Shown: positions 32,943 to 40,712 of the stretch, piece after piece | Layout: each line of letters starts with the position of its first letter | Numbering within the stretch: the first letter of the stretch is position 1 | Source of the DNA: Tissierellia bacterium | GTDB taxonomy: Bacteria; Bacillota; Clostridia; Tissierellales; Tissierellaceae | DNA length: 44,085 bases | NCBI GenBank assembly: GCA_012735245.1 | Contig: JAAYHU010000144.1 | Span: 1-44,085, forward strand | Direction of reading: 5' to 3' | Program-made: the position numbers and the translations under genes | Notes under the pieces: generated by a model | The model's input: only the letters and a program-made list of their open reading frames with translations | What the model was told of the DNA's origin: nothing | Database searches by the model: none

Positions 32943-33881
32943 TTGAATATTGAAGAAAGATTGCTAAAAGGCGATAAGAGGGCCTGTGCCCGTCTTATTA
33001 CCATGTTAGAGTCAAACGATATGGAAGCAGTTGAAATACTAAAAAGATTATACAAAAATACTGGAAATGCCTATGTAATTGGAGTCACTGGCCCTCCTGG
33101 TGCAGGTAAATCTACACTAACGGATAAACTAGTCAAGGAGCTTAGAAAGAAAGATAAAAAAGTAGGAATTATAGCCATAGATCCCACCAGTCCCTTCAGT
33201 GGCGGAGCAATTTTGGGGGATAGGATTAGAATGAATGACTTATCCCTGGATAAAAACGTATTCATTAGAAGCATGGGTACCCGTGGCTCCTTAGGCGGCA
33301 TGTCAAGGGCCACTTGGGGGGCTGTAAAGGTCTTAGATATTTTTGGATGTGATTATATTTTTATTGAAACAGTGGGAGTAGGCCAATCAGAAGTAGATAT
33401 CGTAAAGACAGCAGATACAGTGCTTATGGTCATGGTTCCAAATTTAGGAGATGATATTCAAGCTATAAAGGCAGGTATTATGGAAATAGCAGACGTATTT
33501 GCCATAAATAAATCTGACTTAGATGGGGCAGACAAGACTAAATTGGAAGTAGAAATGAATCTAGATTTAAATGAGAATACGGATTATAGGCCTCCAGTAG
33601 TTAAAGTATCTGCAGCCAAGAATAAGGATATAGATGTATTATTGGAAAAAATCATAGAACATAGAAGGCATTTAGAAGAAACCAATAAACTGGAAGAAAG
33701 AAGAATTAGAAATAATAAGATGGAATTGTTGAAAATGGTAGAAGAGGATTTGATGAGTTTAATACTGGATAAGGCGGTGAAAGAAGATTTACTTGAAAGA
33801 TTAGCAAGGGACGTGACTTTAAGAAAAACAGACCCTTATACTGCAAAAGACGAGATATTAAAGTTAGTAGTTAATGAATAA
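32943..33881 (+). CDS. meaB: MeaB-family GTPase, methylmalonyl-CoA mutase chaperone
   Basis: This 312-aa G3E P-loop GTPase has Walker A GVTGPPGAGKSTLTDKL, IDPTSPFSGGAILGDRIRM, FIETVGVGQSE and the base-recognition NKSD. MeaB/MMAA proteins load AdoCbl into the mutase and protect or reactivate it. It lies directly after the mutase genes. The frame can be opened at tandem GTG codons from 32931, but AGGTGG there is better read as the Shine-Dalgarno for the TTG at 32943, giving an N-terminus (NIEERLLKGDKRA) typical of the family. Confidence 0.92.
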   Translation: MNIEERLLKGDKRACARLITMLESNDMEAVEILKRLYKNTGNAYVIGVTGPPGAGKSTLTDKLVKELRKKDKKVGIIAIDPTSPFSGGAILGDRIRMNDLSLDKNVFIRSMGTRGSLGGMSRATWGAVKVLDIFGCDYIFIETVGVGQSEVDIVKTADTVLMVMVPNLGDDIQAIKAGIMEIADVFAINKSDLDGADKTKLEVEMNLDLNENTDYRPPVVKVSAAKNKDIDVLLEKIIEHRRHLEETNKLEERRIRNNKMELLKMVEEDLMSLILDKAVKEDLLERLARDVTLRKTDPYTAKDEILKLVVNE

Positions 33882-33993
33882 TTAACATACTTCTTAAATA
33901 AGAAAAAATGCTAAATCACTCCTTTCGCTTTAAGATTTGATATCTACACGCAACTTTTCTCATATACTCGATTGACCTAGGCAATTGTCCATG

Positions 33994-34014
33994 GTCAACT
34001 GTCAACTGTCAATT
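33994..34014 (+). repeat. Three tandem copies of a 7-bp unit
   Basis: GTCAACT, GTCAACT and GTCAATT follow one another in the spacer between meaB and the epimerase gene. The preceding bases hold a TTGACC/GGTCAA inverted pair (33972-33977 and 33993-33998). This 150-bp spacer is the only large one inside the operon and has no terminator or clear promoter. Confidence 0.6.
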
Positions 34015-34037
34015 TGAAAAGAATGGGGGGTAAATGG

Positions 34038-34439
34038 ATGGTAACTAAAATTGACCATATCGGTATTGCTGTTAAAAACTTAGAGGAAACTCTAAAGTTC
34101 TACGAAGAAGTTTTAGGTATTAAAAGTGTAGGCACAGAGGTGGTAGAAGAACAAAAAGTAAAAGTAGCCTTTTTACCTATAGGAGATACTGAAGTGGAAT
34201 TACTTGAGTCTACAGATGAAGATGGGCCAATAGCTAAATTCATTGAAAAAAGAGGGGAAGGTATCCAGCATATAGCCTATAGGGTAGATAATATTGAAGA
34301 GGCCATAGAAAGATTAAAGGAAAAGGGAATAAGGCTTATAGATGAGAAGCCGAGATATGGTGCTGGTGGTGCAAAAATTGCATTTTTACACCCAAAATCA
34401 ACTTTTGGAGTTCTTATAGAGCTTTGTGAAAGAGATTAG
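34038..34439 (+). CDS. mce: Methylmalonyl-CoA epimerase
   Basis: This 133-aa vicinal-oxygen-chelate fold protein has a metal-binding His in [11 protein letters not shown], a second in [14 protein letters not shown] and a C-terminal Glu in LIELCERD. It converts (R)- to (S)-methylmalonyl-CoA, linking the mutase to the decarboxylase. The frame opens at TTG 34014 next to a tandem repeat, but GGGGGG 8 nt before the ATG at 34038 sets the start, which gives the normal family N-terminus. It ends 24 nt before mmdA. Confidence 0.95.
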   Translation: MVTKIDHIGIAVKNLEETLKFYEEVLGIKSVGTEVVEEQKVKVAFLPIGDTEVELLESTDEDGPIAKFIEKRGEGIQHIAYRVDNIEEAIERLKEKGIRLIDEKPRYGAGGAKIAFLHPKSTFGVLIELCERD

Positions 34440-34463
34440 TTGAAGAAATCAAGGAGGGAAAAC

Positions 34464-36008
34464 ATGAAGGAGAAAATTCAACAACTCCTAGATGCTGAGA
34501 AAAAAATAAAACTCGGTGGTGGGGAAGAAAGAATAGCAAAGCAGCACAAAGCTGGGAAGCTTACTGCAAGGGAAAGAATCAATCTTTTATTTGATGAAGG
34601 CAGCTTTGTAGAACTAGATAAGTTTGTAGAGCATAGGTGTACAAACTTCGGTATGGAAAAAGTAGAAGCTCCTGCAGATGGCGTAGTAACTGGATATGGT
34701 ACGGTAGATGGAAGGCTTGTGTTTGCCTACGCCCAGGATTTCACTGTCCTAGGTGGTTCCCTAGGGGAAATGCACGCTGCAAAAATATGTAAAGTTCAGG
34801 ATATGGCATTGAAAATGGGAGCTCCAATTATTGGGTTTAATGATTCTGGCGGTGCCAGAATTCAAGAAGGGGTAGATGCCTTATCCGGTTATGGACAAAT
34901 CTTCTATAGAAATACAATTGCCTCAGGAGTTATACCTCAAATATCAGTGATTTTGGGGCCTTGTGCCGGTGGAGCTGTATATTCTCCTGCTTTAACTGAT
35001 TTTATTTTTATGGTGGAAAATACTAGTAGAATGTTCATTACAGGGCCACAGGTAATAAAATCTGTAACAGGGGAGGAAGTAACCCAGGAAGAACTTGGAG
35101 GTGCAAGTACACACAACAAAGTATCCGGAGTAGCACATTTTATGGACAAGACAGAAGAAGAATGTATTGAAAGAATAAAGGTATTATTGTCCTTCCTGCC
35201 TTCCAATAATCTGGAAGAAGCACCTGTATTTGATACAGAGGATAATATCAATAGGATAGAAGAAAGGTTAAATGAAATTGTGCCAGTGAACCCAAATAAG
35301 CCTTATGATATGAAGGAAGTGATAAGGCTTATTGCTGACAATGGATATTTTTTCGAAGTACAAGAATATTTCGCACAGAATATAATAACTGGATTCATTA
35401 GATTGAATGGCAAGGCAGTAGGTGTGGTGGCAAATCAGCCTAGGTTCTTGGCAGGATGTTTAGATATCAATGCTTCAGATAAGGCTGCCAGATTTATAAG
35501 GACCTGTGACGCCTTCAATATTCCACTACTAAACTTAGTAGATGTTCCAGGATTTTTGCCAGGCACTGAGCAGGAATATGGTGGAATCATTAGGCATGGT
35601 GCAAAAATGCTTTATGCCTATAGTGAGGCAACGGTACCCAAGGTAACTTTAATAATTAGAAAGGCTTATGGCGGGGCATATCTTGCCATGTGTTCCAAGG
35701 ACTTAGGGGCTGACCAGGTATTTGCATGGCCAAATTCGGAAATTGCAGTTATGGGTCCAGAAGGAGCGGCAAATATCATATTCAAAAAGGACATAGAAAG
35801 CTCAGACAATCCTATTGAAACTAGGCAGGAAAAGATTATGGAATATAGGAATACTGTTGCAAATCCATATATTGCTGCCCAAAGAGGATTTGTAGACGAT
35901 GTACTGGTTCCAAGCATGACTAGGCCAAGGCTAATATCAGCCTTTGATATGTTAGAGTCCAAGAGGGAAGGCAGGCCTGCAAAAAAACATGGAAATATGC
36001 CTGTATAG
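34464..36008 (+). CDS. mmdA: Methylmalonyl-CoA decarboxylase alpha subunit (carboxyltransferase)
   Basis: This 514-aa acyl-CoA carboxylase beta-type carboxyltransferase has two crotonase-like halves. The first includes [19 protein letters not shown] and [21 protein letters not shown]. The second includes NVVD-type [31 protein letters not shown] and [11 protein letters not shown]. It moves the carboxyl group from (S)-methylmalonyl-CoA to biotin on MmdC. The start ATG at 34464 is behind AAGGAGGG; the longer frame from 34440 would contain that Shine-Dalgarno. Propionyl-CoA carboxylase beta is nearly indistinguishable by sequence, but mmdB and mmdD favour the decarboxylase. Confidence 0.92.
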   Translation: MKEKIQQLLDAEKKIKLGGGEERIAKQHKAGKLTARERINLLFDEGSFVELDKFVEHRCTNFGMEKVEAPADGVVTGYGTVDGRLVFAYAQDFTVLGGSLGEMHAAKICKVQDMALKMGAPIIGFNDSGGARIQEGVDALSGYGQIFYRNTIASGVIPQISVILGPCAGGAVYSPALTDFIFMVENTSRMFITGPQVIKSVTGEEVTQEELGGASTHNKVSGVAHFMDKTEEECIERIKVLLSFLPSNNLEEAPVFDTEDNINRIEERLNEIVPVNPNKPYDMKEVIRLIADNGYFFEVQEYFAQNIITGFIRLNGKAVGVVANQPRFLAGCLDINASDKAARFIRTCDAFNIPLLNLVDVPGFLPGTEQEYGGIIRHGAKMLYAYSEATVPKVTLIIRKAYGGAYLAMCSKDLGADQVFAWPNSEIAVMGPEGAANIIFKKDIESSDNPIETRQEKIMEYRNTVANPYIAAQRGFVDDVLVPSMTRPRLISAFDMLESKREGRPAKKHGNMPV

Positions 36009-36043
36009 ATGCAGAGCTAAGGGTTAGTTTAGGAGGATGGCAT

Positions 36044-36370
36044 ATGAATAATATTTCTAGTGTAGTAATAGGAATTTTAGGATTAATAGGATTGGCCTTT
36101 GTTTTAACATTATTTAAAAACATAGGCAGTGAAAAGGAAGAAATAGAGGTACCCATAAAAAAGGTAGATCCTGCAGTAAAAGCTGAAGTAAGGGAGAAAG
36201 TAGATGATGAAGAGTTAATAGCAGTTATTGCAGCTAGTATTGCAGCAAGCTTAGGGGTTAGGGTTCCAGAGATTAATATAAAGAGCATAAAAAGAATACC
36301 TCAAAGAACTCCTATATGGGCTCAAGCTGGTAGGCAAGAGTTAATCTATAGGAAACTACAATTAAAATAG
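36044..36370 (+). CDS. mmdD: Methylmalonyl-CoA decarboxylase delta subunit (OadG family)
   Basis: This 108-aa protein has one N-terminal membrane helix (about residues 5-25), an acidic/basic linker, a helical VDDEELIAVIAASIAASLGV segment, and a C-terminal IKRIPQRTPIWAQAGRQELI end. The W-x-x-x-GR ending is typical of MmdD/OadG-type anchors that hold the soluble alpha and biotin subunits to MmdB. It lies between mmdA and mmdC as in Veillonella and Propionigenium (known arrangement). The 37-aa frame at 30461 may be a second, truncated OadG-like partner. Confidence 0.85.
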   Translation: MNNISSVVIGILGLIGLAFVLTLFKNIGSEKEEIEVPIKKVDPAVKAEVREKVDDEELIAVIAASIAASLGVRVPEINIKSIKRIPQRTPIWAQAGRQELIYRKLQLK

Positions 36371-36386
36371 TTAAGGAGGCATTTGG

Positions 36387-36794
36387 ATGAGAAAGTTTAT
36401 AATAAAGGTAAATGGAAATACCTATGAGGTGGAAGTTGAAGAAGTAGGGATAGAAAAAGAAGCTAAAAGTCCTGTAGCTAAAATGGCTGCACCAGCACCA
36501 GCAGCTGCACCAGCACCAACACCAGAACCAAAGGTTGCAAGTCTTAAGGAGGAGAAAAAGGAAGTAGCAGTAGCTCCTGGCCAAGAAGTAATAGAAGCAC
36601 CAATGCCAGGTAATATTTGGAAAATAGAGGTAAAGGTGGGAGACGTAGTAAAGGCTGGAGACGTATTGTTGATCTTAGAAGCAATGAAGATGGAAAATGA
36701 AATAGTTGCACCAAGGGATGGGGTTGTGGCTAGTATCAATACTACAGAAGGAGCACAAGTAAATACGGGGGATAAATTAATAGTATTAGACTAG
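36387..36794 (+). CDS. mmdC: Biotin carrier subunit of methylmalonyl-CoA decarboxylase
   Basis: This 135-aa biotinyl protein has a short N-terminal beta segment (1-25), an Ala/Pro-rich flexible linker (about 30-50), and a biotinyl domain (about 66-135) with EAMKMENE; K101 is the biotinylated lysine. It shuttles CO2 from MmdA to MmdB. It begins 16 nt after mmdD behind AAGGAGG and is the last gene before a strong hairpin, so it ends the operon. Confidence 0.94.
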   Translation: MRKFIIKVNGNTYEVEVEEVGIEKEAKSPVAKMAAPAPAAAPAPTPEPKVASLKEEKKEVAVAPGQEVIEAPMPGNIWKIEVKVGDVVKAGDVLLILEAMKMENEIVAPRDGVVASINTTEGAQVNTGDKLIVLD

Positions 36795-36800
36795 TATAGC

Positions 36801-36845
36801 GGATTATAGTAGAGAAATTCTCTACTGTAATCCTATTTATATTTC
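36801..36845 (+). terminator. Terminator after mmdC
   Basis: GGATTATAGTAGAG and CTCTACTGTAATCC form a long stem around AAATT, followed by TATTTATATTT. The T run is interrupted. Confidence 0.72.
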
Positions 36846-36881
36846 ATTTAATTTGTTAGGAAATTGAGAAGGGAGATTAAG

Positions 36882-37838
36882 ATGTTTGAAGGTTATATAA
36901 CAGATGTAAAGGGTATAAAAGTAGGACACTCCCAATCAAGGGAAGGCATGACAGGCTGTACTGTAATATTATGCGAAAAAGGGGCTACGGGTGGAGTTGA
37001 TGTTAGGGGTTCTGCTCCCGGTACTAGGGAAACAGATTTATTGAAAGCAGAAAAAATGGTAGATAAGATCCATGCAGTAGTCTTATCTGGTGGTTCAGCC
37101 TTTGGCTTAGAGGCAGCATCTGGTGTTATGAAATATCTAGAAGAAAAGGGTATAGGATTTGATGTAGGGATAACTAAGGTTCCCATAGTTACATCTGCTG
37201 TCATATTTGATTTAAATATAGGTGATTATAAAATCAGACCAGATATAAATATGGGGTATGAGGCTTGCAAAAATGCCAGTTTTGAAGAGAAGAGACAAGG
37301 CAACATTGGATGTGGTATGGGAGCAACAGTAGGGAAAATATTAGGGCACACAAGCTCTATGAAATCAGGCCTCGGTTCAGCCACTGTTAAGGTAGGAGAC
37401 TTAGTTGTATCTGCCCTTGTAGCTGTTAATAGCTTTGGTGACATATATGATTTTAGTACAGGAAGACAAATAGCTGGAGTATATGATTATGATAATAAGA
37501 AGTTACTCAATACTGTAGAGATTATGAAGGGTATGAATAATAATATAGGATTTAATATGACTAATACTACCATAGGGGTAATAGCTACCAATGCTATATT
37601 AACAAAGGCAGAAGCCAACAAGGTCTCACAAATGGCCCATAATGGCTTAGCATGGACCATCAATCCAATCCATACCATGGTAGATGGAGATACCATATTT
37701 ACCATGGCTACTAATGAAATCAAGGCAGATATAAACCTAATAGGAACTATGGCAGCAGAAGCCATGGCTAAGGCGGTGTTAAATGGAGTATACTATGCTG
37801 AAGGCAGCTATGGATTAAAAGCAGCTAAGGATATTTAA
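36882..37838 (+). CDS. P1-family (DmpA/S58) peptidase
   Basis: This 318-aa protein belongs to the P1/DmpA aminopeptidase family of N-terminal-nucleophile-like, self-cleaving hydrolases. Recognisable segments are DVKGIKVGHSQ, GGVDVRGSAPGTRETDLL, VVLSGGSAFGLEAASGV and NTTIGVIATNA. In the last of these the expected self-cleavage before the nucleophile would fall at the Asn-Thr bond. Members act on short peptides or amides with D- or beta-amino acids; the substrate is unknown. The ATG at 36882 follows GAAGGGAGA; the frame open to 36864 contains that site. It sits after the mmdC terminator with no obvious functional link to the pathway. Confidence 0.85.
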   Translation: MFEGYITDVKGIKVGHSQSREGMTGCTVILCEKGATGGVDVRGSAPGTRETDLLKAEKMVDKIHAVVLSGGSAFGLEAASGVMKYLEEKGIGFDVGITKVPIVTSAVIFDLNIGDYKIRPDINMGYEACKNASFEEKRQGNIGCGMGATVGKILGHTSSMKSGLGSATVKVGDLVVSALVAVNSFGDIYDFSTGRQIAGVYDYDNKKLLNTVEIMKGMNNNIGFNMTNTTIGVIATNAILTKAEANKVSQMAHNGLAWTINPIHTMVDGDTIFTMATNEIKADINLIGTMAAEAMAKAVLNGVYYAEGSYGLKAAKDI

Positions 37839-37971
37839 GGCCAGTGAAGGAATAATAACTTATAATAGGGTTTACAATTCACAATTTAGGATAAACCATT
37901 CATAATAAACAATTATCTACTTGTAGTCTAAATGTAGTTTTCATAATTCATATAAATTTTTAGGGAATATA

Positions 37972-38000
37972 TTGAATTTATACAAAAATACAATTATAAT
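37972..38000 (+). promoter_or_regulatory. Sigma-A promoter of the ECF S-component/coaX operon
   Basis: TTGAAT (37972-37977), 17 bp and TATAAT (37995-38000) form a near-consensus promoter. It predicts a leader of about 98 nt carrying the two hairpins described next. Between 37839 and 37971 only AT-rich sequence with short CAATT/ATTCATAAT-like repeats is seen. Confidence 0.8.
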
Positions 38001-38013
38001 GGTTTTGTTAGAT

Positions 38014-38092
38014 AGCCAATATCAAGGATGAATTGGACTTTAAAACTATTATTACTTATTATTACGACTAGTATCTTTGGTGAACTAGAGCG
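38014..38092 (+). promoter_or_regulatory. Tandem bulged hairpins in the leader (pan-motif-like candidate)
   Basis: Hairpin 1 (38014-38039): CCAAT pairs with ATTGG, a 3' GA bulge follows, then ATC pairs with GAT around AAG; below, AG/CT pair with a bulged A37. Hairpin 2 (38065-38092): CTAGT pairs with ACTAG, the same 3' GA bulge, then ATC pairs with GGT around TTT; CG/CG pair below. The 5-bp stems differ in sequence but keep pairing, and the bulge is identical. Hairpin 2 abuts the Shine-Dalgarno GGGAGGG (38092-38098), which suggests control of translation. The pan RNA motif of pantothenate genes is recalled as tandem hairpins with bulged adenosines, so this may be a member. Confidence 0.6.
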
Positions 38093-38104
38093 GGAGGGAT
38101 TTTT

Positions 38105-38863
38105 GTGTCAAATGAAACAAGTAAATTAAGTTTAAGAAAGATTGTTATTATTGGAGTTTTAGGTGCAATATCAATTGTACTTGGTATGACTCCAATTGGG
38201 TTTATACCCATTGGGCCAACTAGAGCTACCATAATGCATATACCAGTGATTATTGGAGCCATTATGGAAGGGCCCATAGTGGGAGGGTTTATAGGGCTGA
38301 TATTTGGATTATTTAGCATATATCAAGCTTTGACTAACCCTACACCAGTATCCTTTGTATTTTTAAATCCTTTAGTATCGGTTATACCTAGAATTTTGAT
38401 TGGTATAGTATCTTATTATGTATATAATACCTTGAAAAATCTAGGGAAAAGAGGGACCTTAGGGCTTTTATATTTAATTTGGATAGGAACTATTGGATAT
38501 TTATTATACGGAATATTTACGAATATAAAGAACTTCCAAAGTACAGACCTTTGGATGCTTTTAATGAATATAGTTCTTTTATTATTAACCTTAACCTTAG
38601 CCTATTTAACCCATGCAAAATTTAGGGAAAAGGCCTTAGATGTTATTATATCTTCTGCAGTAGGTACTCTTACCAACACTGTTGGAGTGCTCTCCATGAT
38701 ATATCTACTATATGCAGAAAGATTTGTAGAAGCCTTGGGTGGAGATGTAACTACTGCAAGAAAAGTAATTGTTGGTATTGGTATAACTAATGGCATACCG
38801 GAGACCATAATTGCTATTATAATAGTAACTTCAGTAGTAGGAGCCCTAAAAAACAGGAGATAA
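38105..38863 (+). CDS. ECF transporter S component, probably for pantothenate
   Basis: This 252-aa membrane protein has about six to seven helices. It starts LSLRKIVIIGVLGAISIVLGMTP and carries the polar loop GPTRATIMHIPVIIGAIMEGP, typical of ECF substrate-capture (S) proteins. S components bind a vitamin and associate with a shared EcfAA'T module encoded elsewhere. Its direct coupling to coaX (type III pantothenate kinase), 18 nt downstream, suggests pantothenate (PanT-like); this is inference, since S components are hard to assign by sequence. The start is GTG behind GGGAGGG. Confidence 0.75.
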   Translation: MSNETSKLSLRKIVIIGVLGAISIVLGMTPIGFIPIGPTRATIMHIPVIIGAIMEGPIVGGFIGLIFGLFSIYQALTNPTPVSFVFLNPLVSVIPRILIGIVSYYVYNTLKNLGKRGTLGLLYLIWIGTIGYLLYGIFTNIKNFQSTDLWMLLMNIVLLLLTLTLAYLTHAKFREKALDVIISSAVGTLTNTVGVLSMIYLLYAERFVEALGGDVTTARKVIVGIGITNGIPETIIAIIIVTSVVGALKNRR

Positions 38864-38881
38864 GAATGGAAGGTGAAATTA

Positions 38882-39655
38882 TTGTTATTAGTCATTGATG
38901 TTGGCAATACTAACATAGTACTTGGGGTATATAAGGATGATAAATTGCTTTATGATTGGCGAATAGCCACCGATAAGGATAAAACCTCTGATGAATATGG
39001 ACTTTTATTTGAGCAGATATTTAAGTATAATGGATTGAGCACAAAGGATGTAAAAAATGTTATAATTTCTTCAGTAGTGCCACCTCTCATGCATACACTA
39101 CCTGCTATGAGTATAAAATATTTTAAAATAAGACCAATAGTTGTAGGACCTGGTGTAAAAACTGGGATGAACATAAAGTATGATAATCCAAGGGAAGTAG
39201 GAGCAGATAGGATAGTAAATGCGGTAGCAGCCTATGAAAAGTATGGAGGACCACTAATAATAGTAGATTTTGGTACAGCTATAACCTTTTGTGCAGTTTC
39301 CAAAAAGGGAGAATACCTTGGTGGAGCTATTACACCAGGAATTAAGATTTCCTCTGAAGCGTTGTTTTTAAGAACAGCCAAGCTCCCAAAGGTGGAAATT
39401 GCAAAACCAAAGAGTATAATAGCTAAAAATACAATAAACAGCATACAAGCAGGCTTAGTATATGGATATATAGGAATGGTTGATTATATAATAGAAAAGA
39501 TGATAGAAGAAATGAAGGAAGAAGGAGAAGATATAAAGGTTGTAGCAACTGGAGGTTTTTCTAACTTAATCGCAGCAGAAAGTAAATATATACAGAAAAT
39601 AGATAAACTATTGACTTTGGAAGGTCTAAGAATTATATTTAATAGAAATAAGTAA
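38882..39655 (+). CDS. coaX: Type III pantothenate kinase
   Basis: This 257-aa ASKHA-fold kinase has the phosphate loop [13 protein letters not shown] at the very N-terminus, [13 protein letters not shown], and [14 protein letters not shown] with the catalytic aspartate, plus [15 protein letters not shown] and [12 protein letters not shown]. It phosphorylates pantothenate, the first step of CoA synthesis, without using feedback by CoA. The frame opens at GTG 38873, but GGAAGGTG there serves as Shine-Dalgarno for the TTG at 38882, giving the family's usual [11 protein letters not shown] start. It is downstream of the S-component gene and ends at a terminator. Confidence 0.95.
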   Translation: MLLVIDVGNTNIVLGVYKDDKLLYDWRIATDKDKTSDEYGLLFEQIFKYNGLSTKDVKNVIISSVVPPLMHTLPAMSIKYFKIRPIVVGPGVKTGMNIKYDNPREVGADRIVNAVAAYEKYGGPLIIVDFGTAITFCAVSKKGEYLGGAITPGIKISSEALFLRTAKLPKVEIAKPKSIIAKNTINSIQAGLVYGYIGMVDYIIEKMIEEMKEEGEDIKVVATGGFSNLIAAESKYIQKIDKLLTLEGLRIIFNRNK

Positions 39656-39682
39656 GTAGCATATAGCTACTTGCTTTTCTTT
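39651..39682 (+). terminator. Terminator after coaX
   Basis: AGTAAGTAGC and GCTACTTGCT (one G-U) pair around ATATA and are followed by TTTCTTT. The stem includes the stop codon. Confidence 0.8.
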
Positions 39683-39700
39683 ATATATATGGAGGTATAG

Positions 39701-40684
39701 ATGAGAATAGGAAATATTGAATTTAGAAATAATATTTTTTTGGCACCAATGGCAGGAGTTACAGATTTAGCTTTTAGAATACTGTGTAAAGAAATGGGGG
39801 CAGGCTTAGTAGTTTCAGAGATGATAAGTAGCAAAGGCCTATATTATAATGATCCTAGTACAAAGAAACTGCTGCAAGTGGACCCTAAGGAAAGGCCTAT
39901 AGCTATACAAATATTTGGCTCTGACCCTCTAATAATGGCCAATGTTGTAGAAAATTATATTAATCCCAGAAAGGATATAGATATTGTAGATATTAATATG
40001 GGCTGTCCTACGCCTAAAATAGTTAAGAATAATGATGGCTGTGCTTTAATGAAGGACCCAATTTTAGTTAGGCAAATACTAAGGGAAGTAGTGAAAGTAG
40101 CTAAGAAGCCTGTAACCATAAAAATACGAATGGGATGGGATAAAGATAACATAAATGGATTAGAAATTGCAAAAATAGCAGAGGAAGAAGGTATATCTGC
40201 CTTGACAATTCACGCTAGAACTAGGGATATGTTTTATTCAGGCAAGGCAGACTGGGAATATATAAAAATGATTAAGGAAAATATAAGTATTCCAGTAATA
40301 GGAAATGGAGATATATTTGAACCCCAGGATGCAATAAAGATGCTAAGGACCACTGGCTGTGATGCTGTAGCAATAGGCAGGGGGGCCCAAGGAAATCCCT
40401 GGATATTTAAAAGGATATTAAATCTCTTGGAAGGAAAAGATGCCCCTCTTCCTTCGCTAGATGAAATAATTCATACCTGTATTAGGCATTTAAACCTGCT
40501 TTGCTCAATTAAAGGAGAAAAAATTGGAGTCCTAGAGATGAGGAAGCACGCCTCTTGGTATTTAAAGGGGCAAAGAAACTCCAATGAAATAAAAACTATA
40601 TTATATACCATAGATAAGAAGGAGGAGATGGAAAGGGTTTTATTAGAATATCTTTATAAATCTAAAGGCCATAGTAATTATTAA
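39701..40684 (+). CDS. dusB: tRNA-dihydrouridine synthase, DusB type
   Basis: This 327-aa FMN-dependent enzyme reduces uridines in the tRNA D-loop region. The TIM-barrel part has NIFLAPMAGVTDLAFR, QIFGSDP, NMGCPTPKIVKNNDGCALM (catalytic Cys in NMGCP), ALTIHARTRDMFYSGKADW, VIGNGDI and AIGRGAQGNPWIF. The helical C-terminal domain follows. The Shine-Dalgarno is TGGAGG. Position before greA/lysS matches B. subtilis yacF. It ends 28 nt before the unrecognised gene, with which it may be co-transcribed. Confidence 0.95.
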   Translation: MRIGNIEFRNNIFLAPMAGVTDLAFRILCKEMGAGLVVSEMISSKGLYYNDPSTKKLLQVDPKERPIAIQIFGSDPLIMANVVENYINPRKDIDIVDINMGCPTPKIVKNNDGCALMKDPILVRQILREVVKVAKKPVTIKIRMGWDKDNINGLEIAKIAEEEGISALTIHARTRDMFYSGKADWEYIKMIKENISIPVIGNGDIFEPQDAIKMLRTTGCDAVAIGRGAQGNPWIFKRILNLLEGKDAPLPSLDEIIHTCIRHLNLLCSIKGEKIGVLEMRKHASWYLKGQRNSNEIKTILYTIDKKEEMERVLLEYLYKSKGHSNY

Positions 40685-40712
40685 CTAGCCTTTCTCATAT
40701 AATAGTTAAAAA

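Noticed and set aside
33994-34014. Short tandem repeats as a possible CRISPR remnant
   Set aside because: The unit is 7 bp with no spacers and no cas genes nearby.
37839-37971. A small gene or mobile element remnant between the peptidase gene and the S-component promoter
   Set aside because: No frame with a ribosome site, no inverted ends or transposase trace; only AT-rich sequence with short imperfect repeats.
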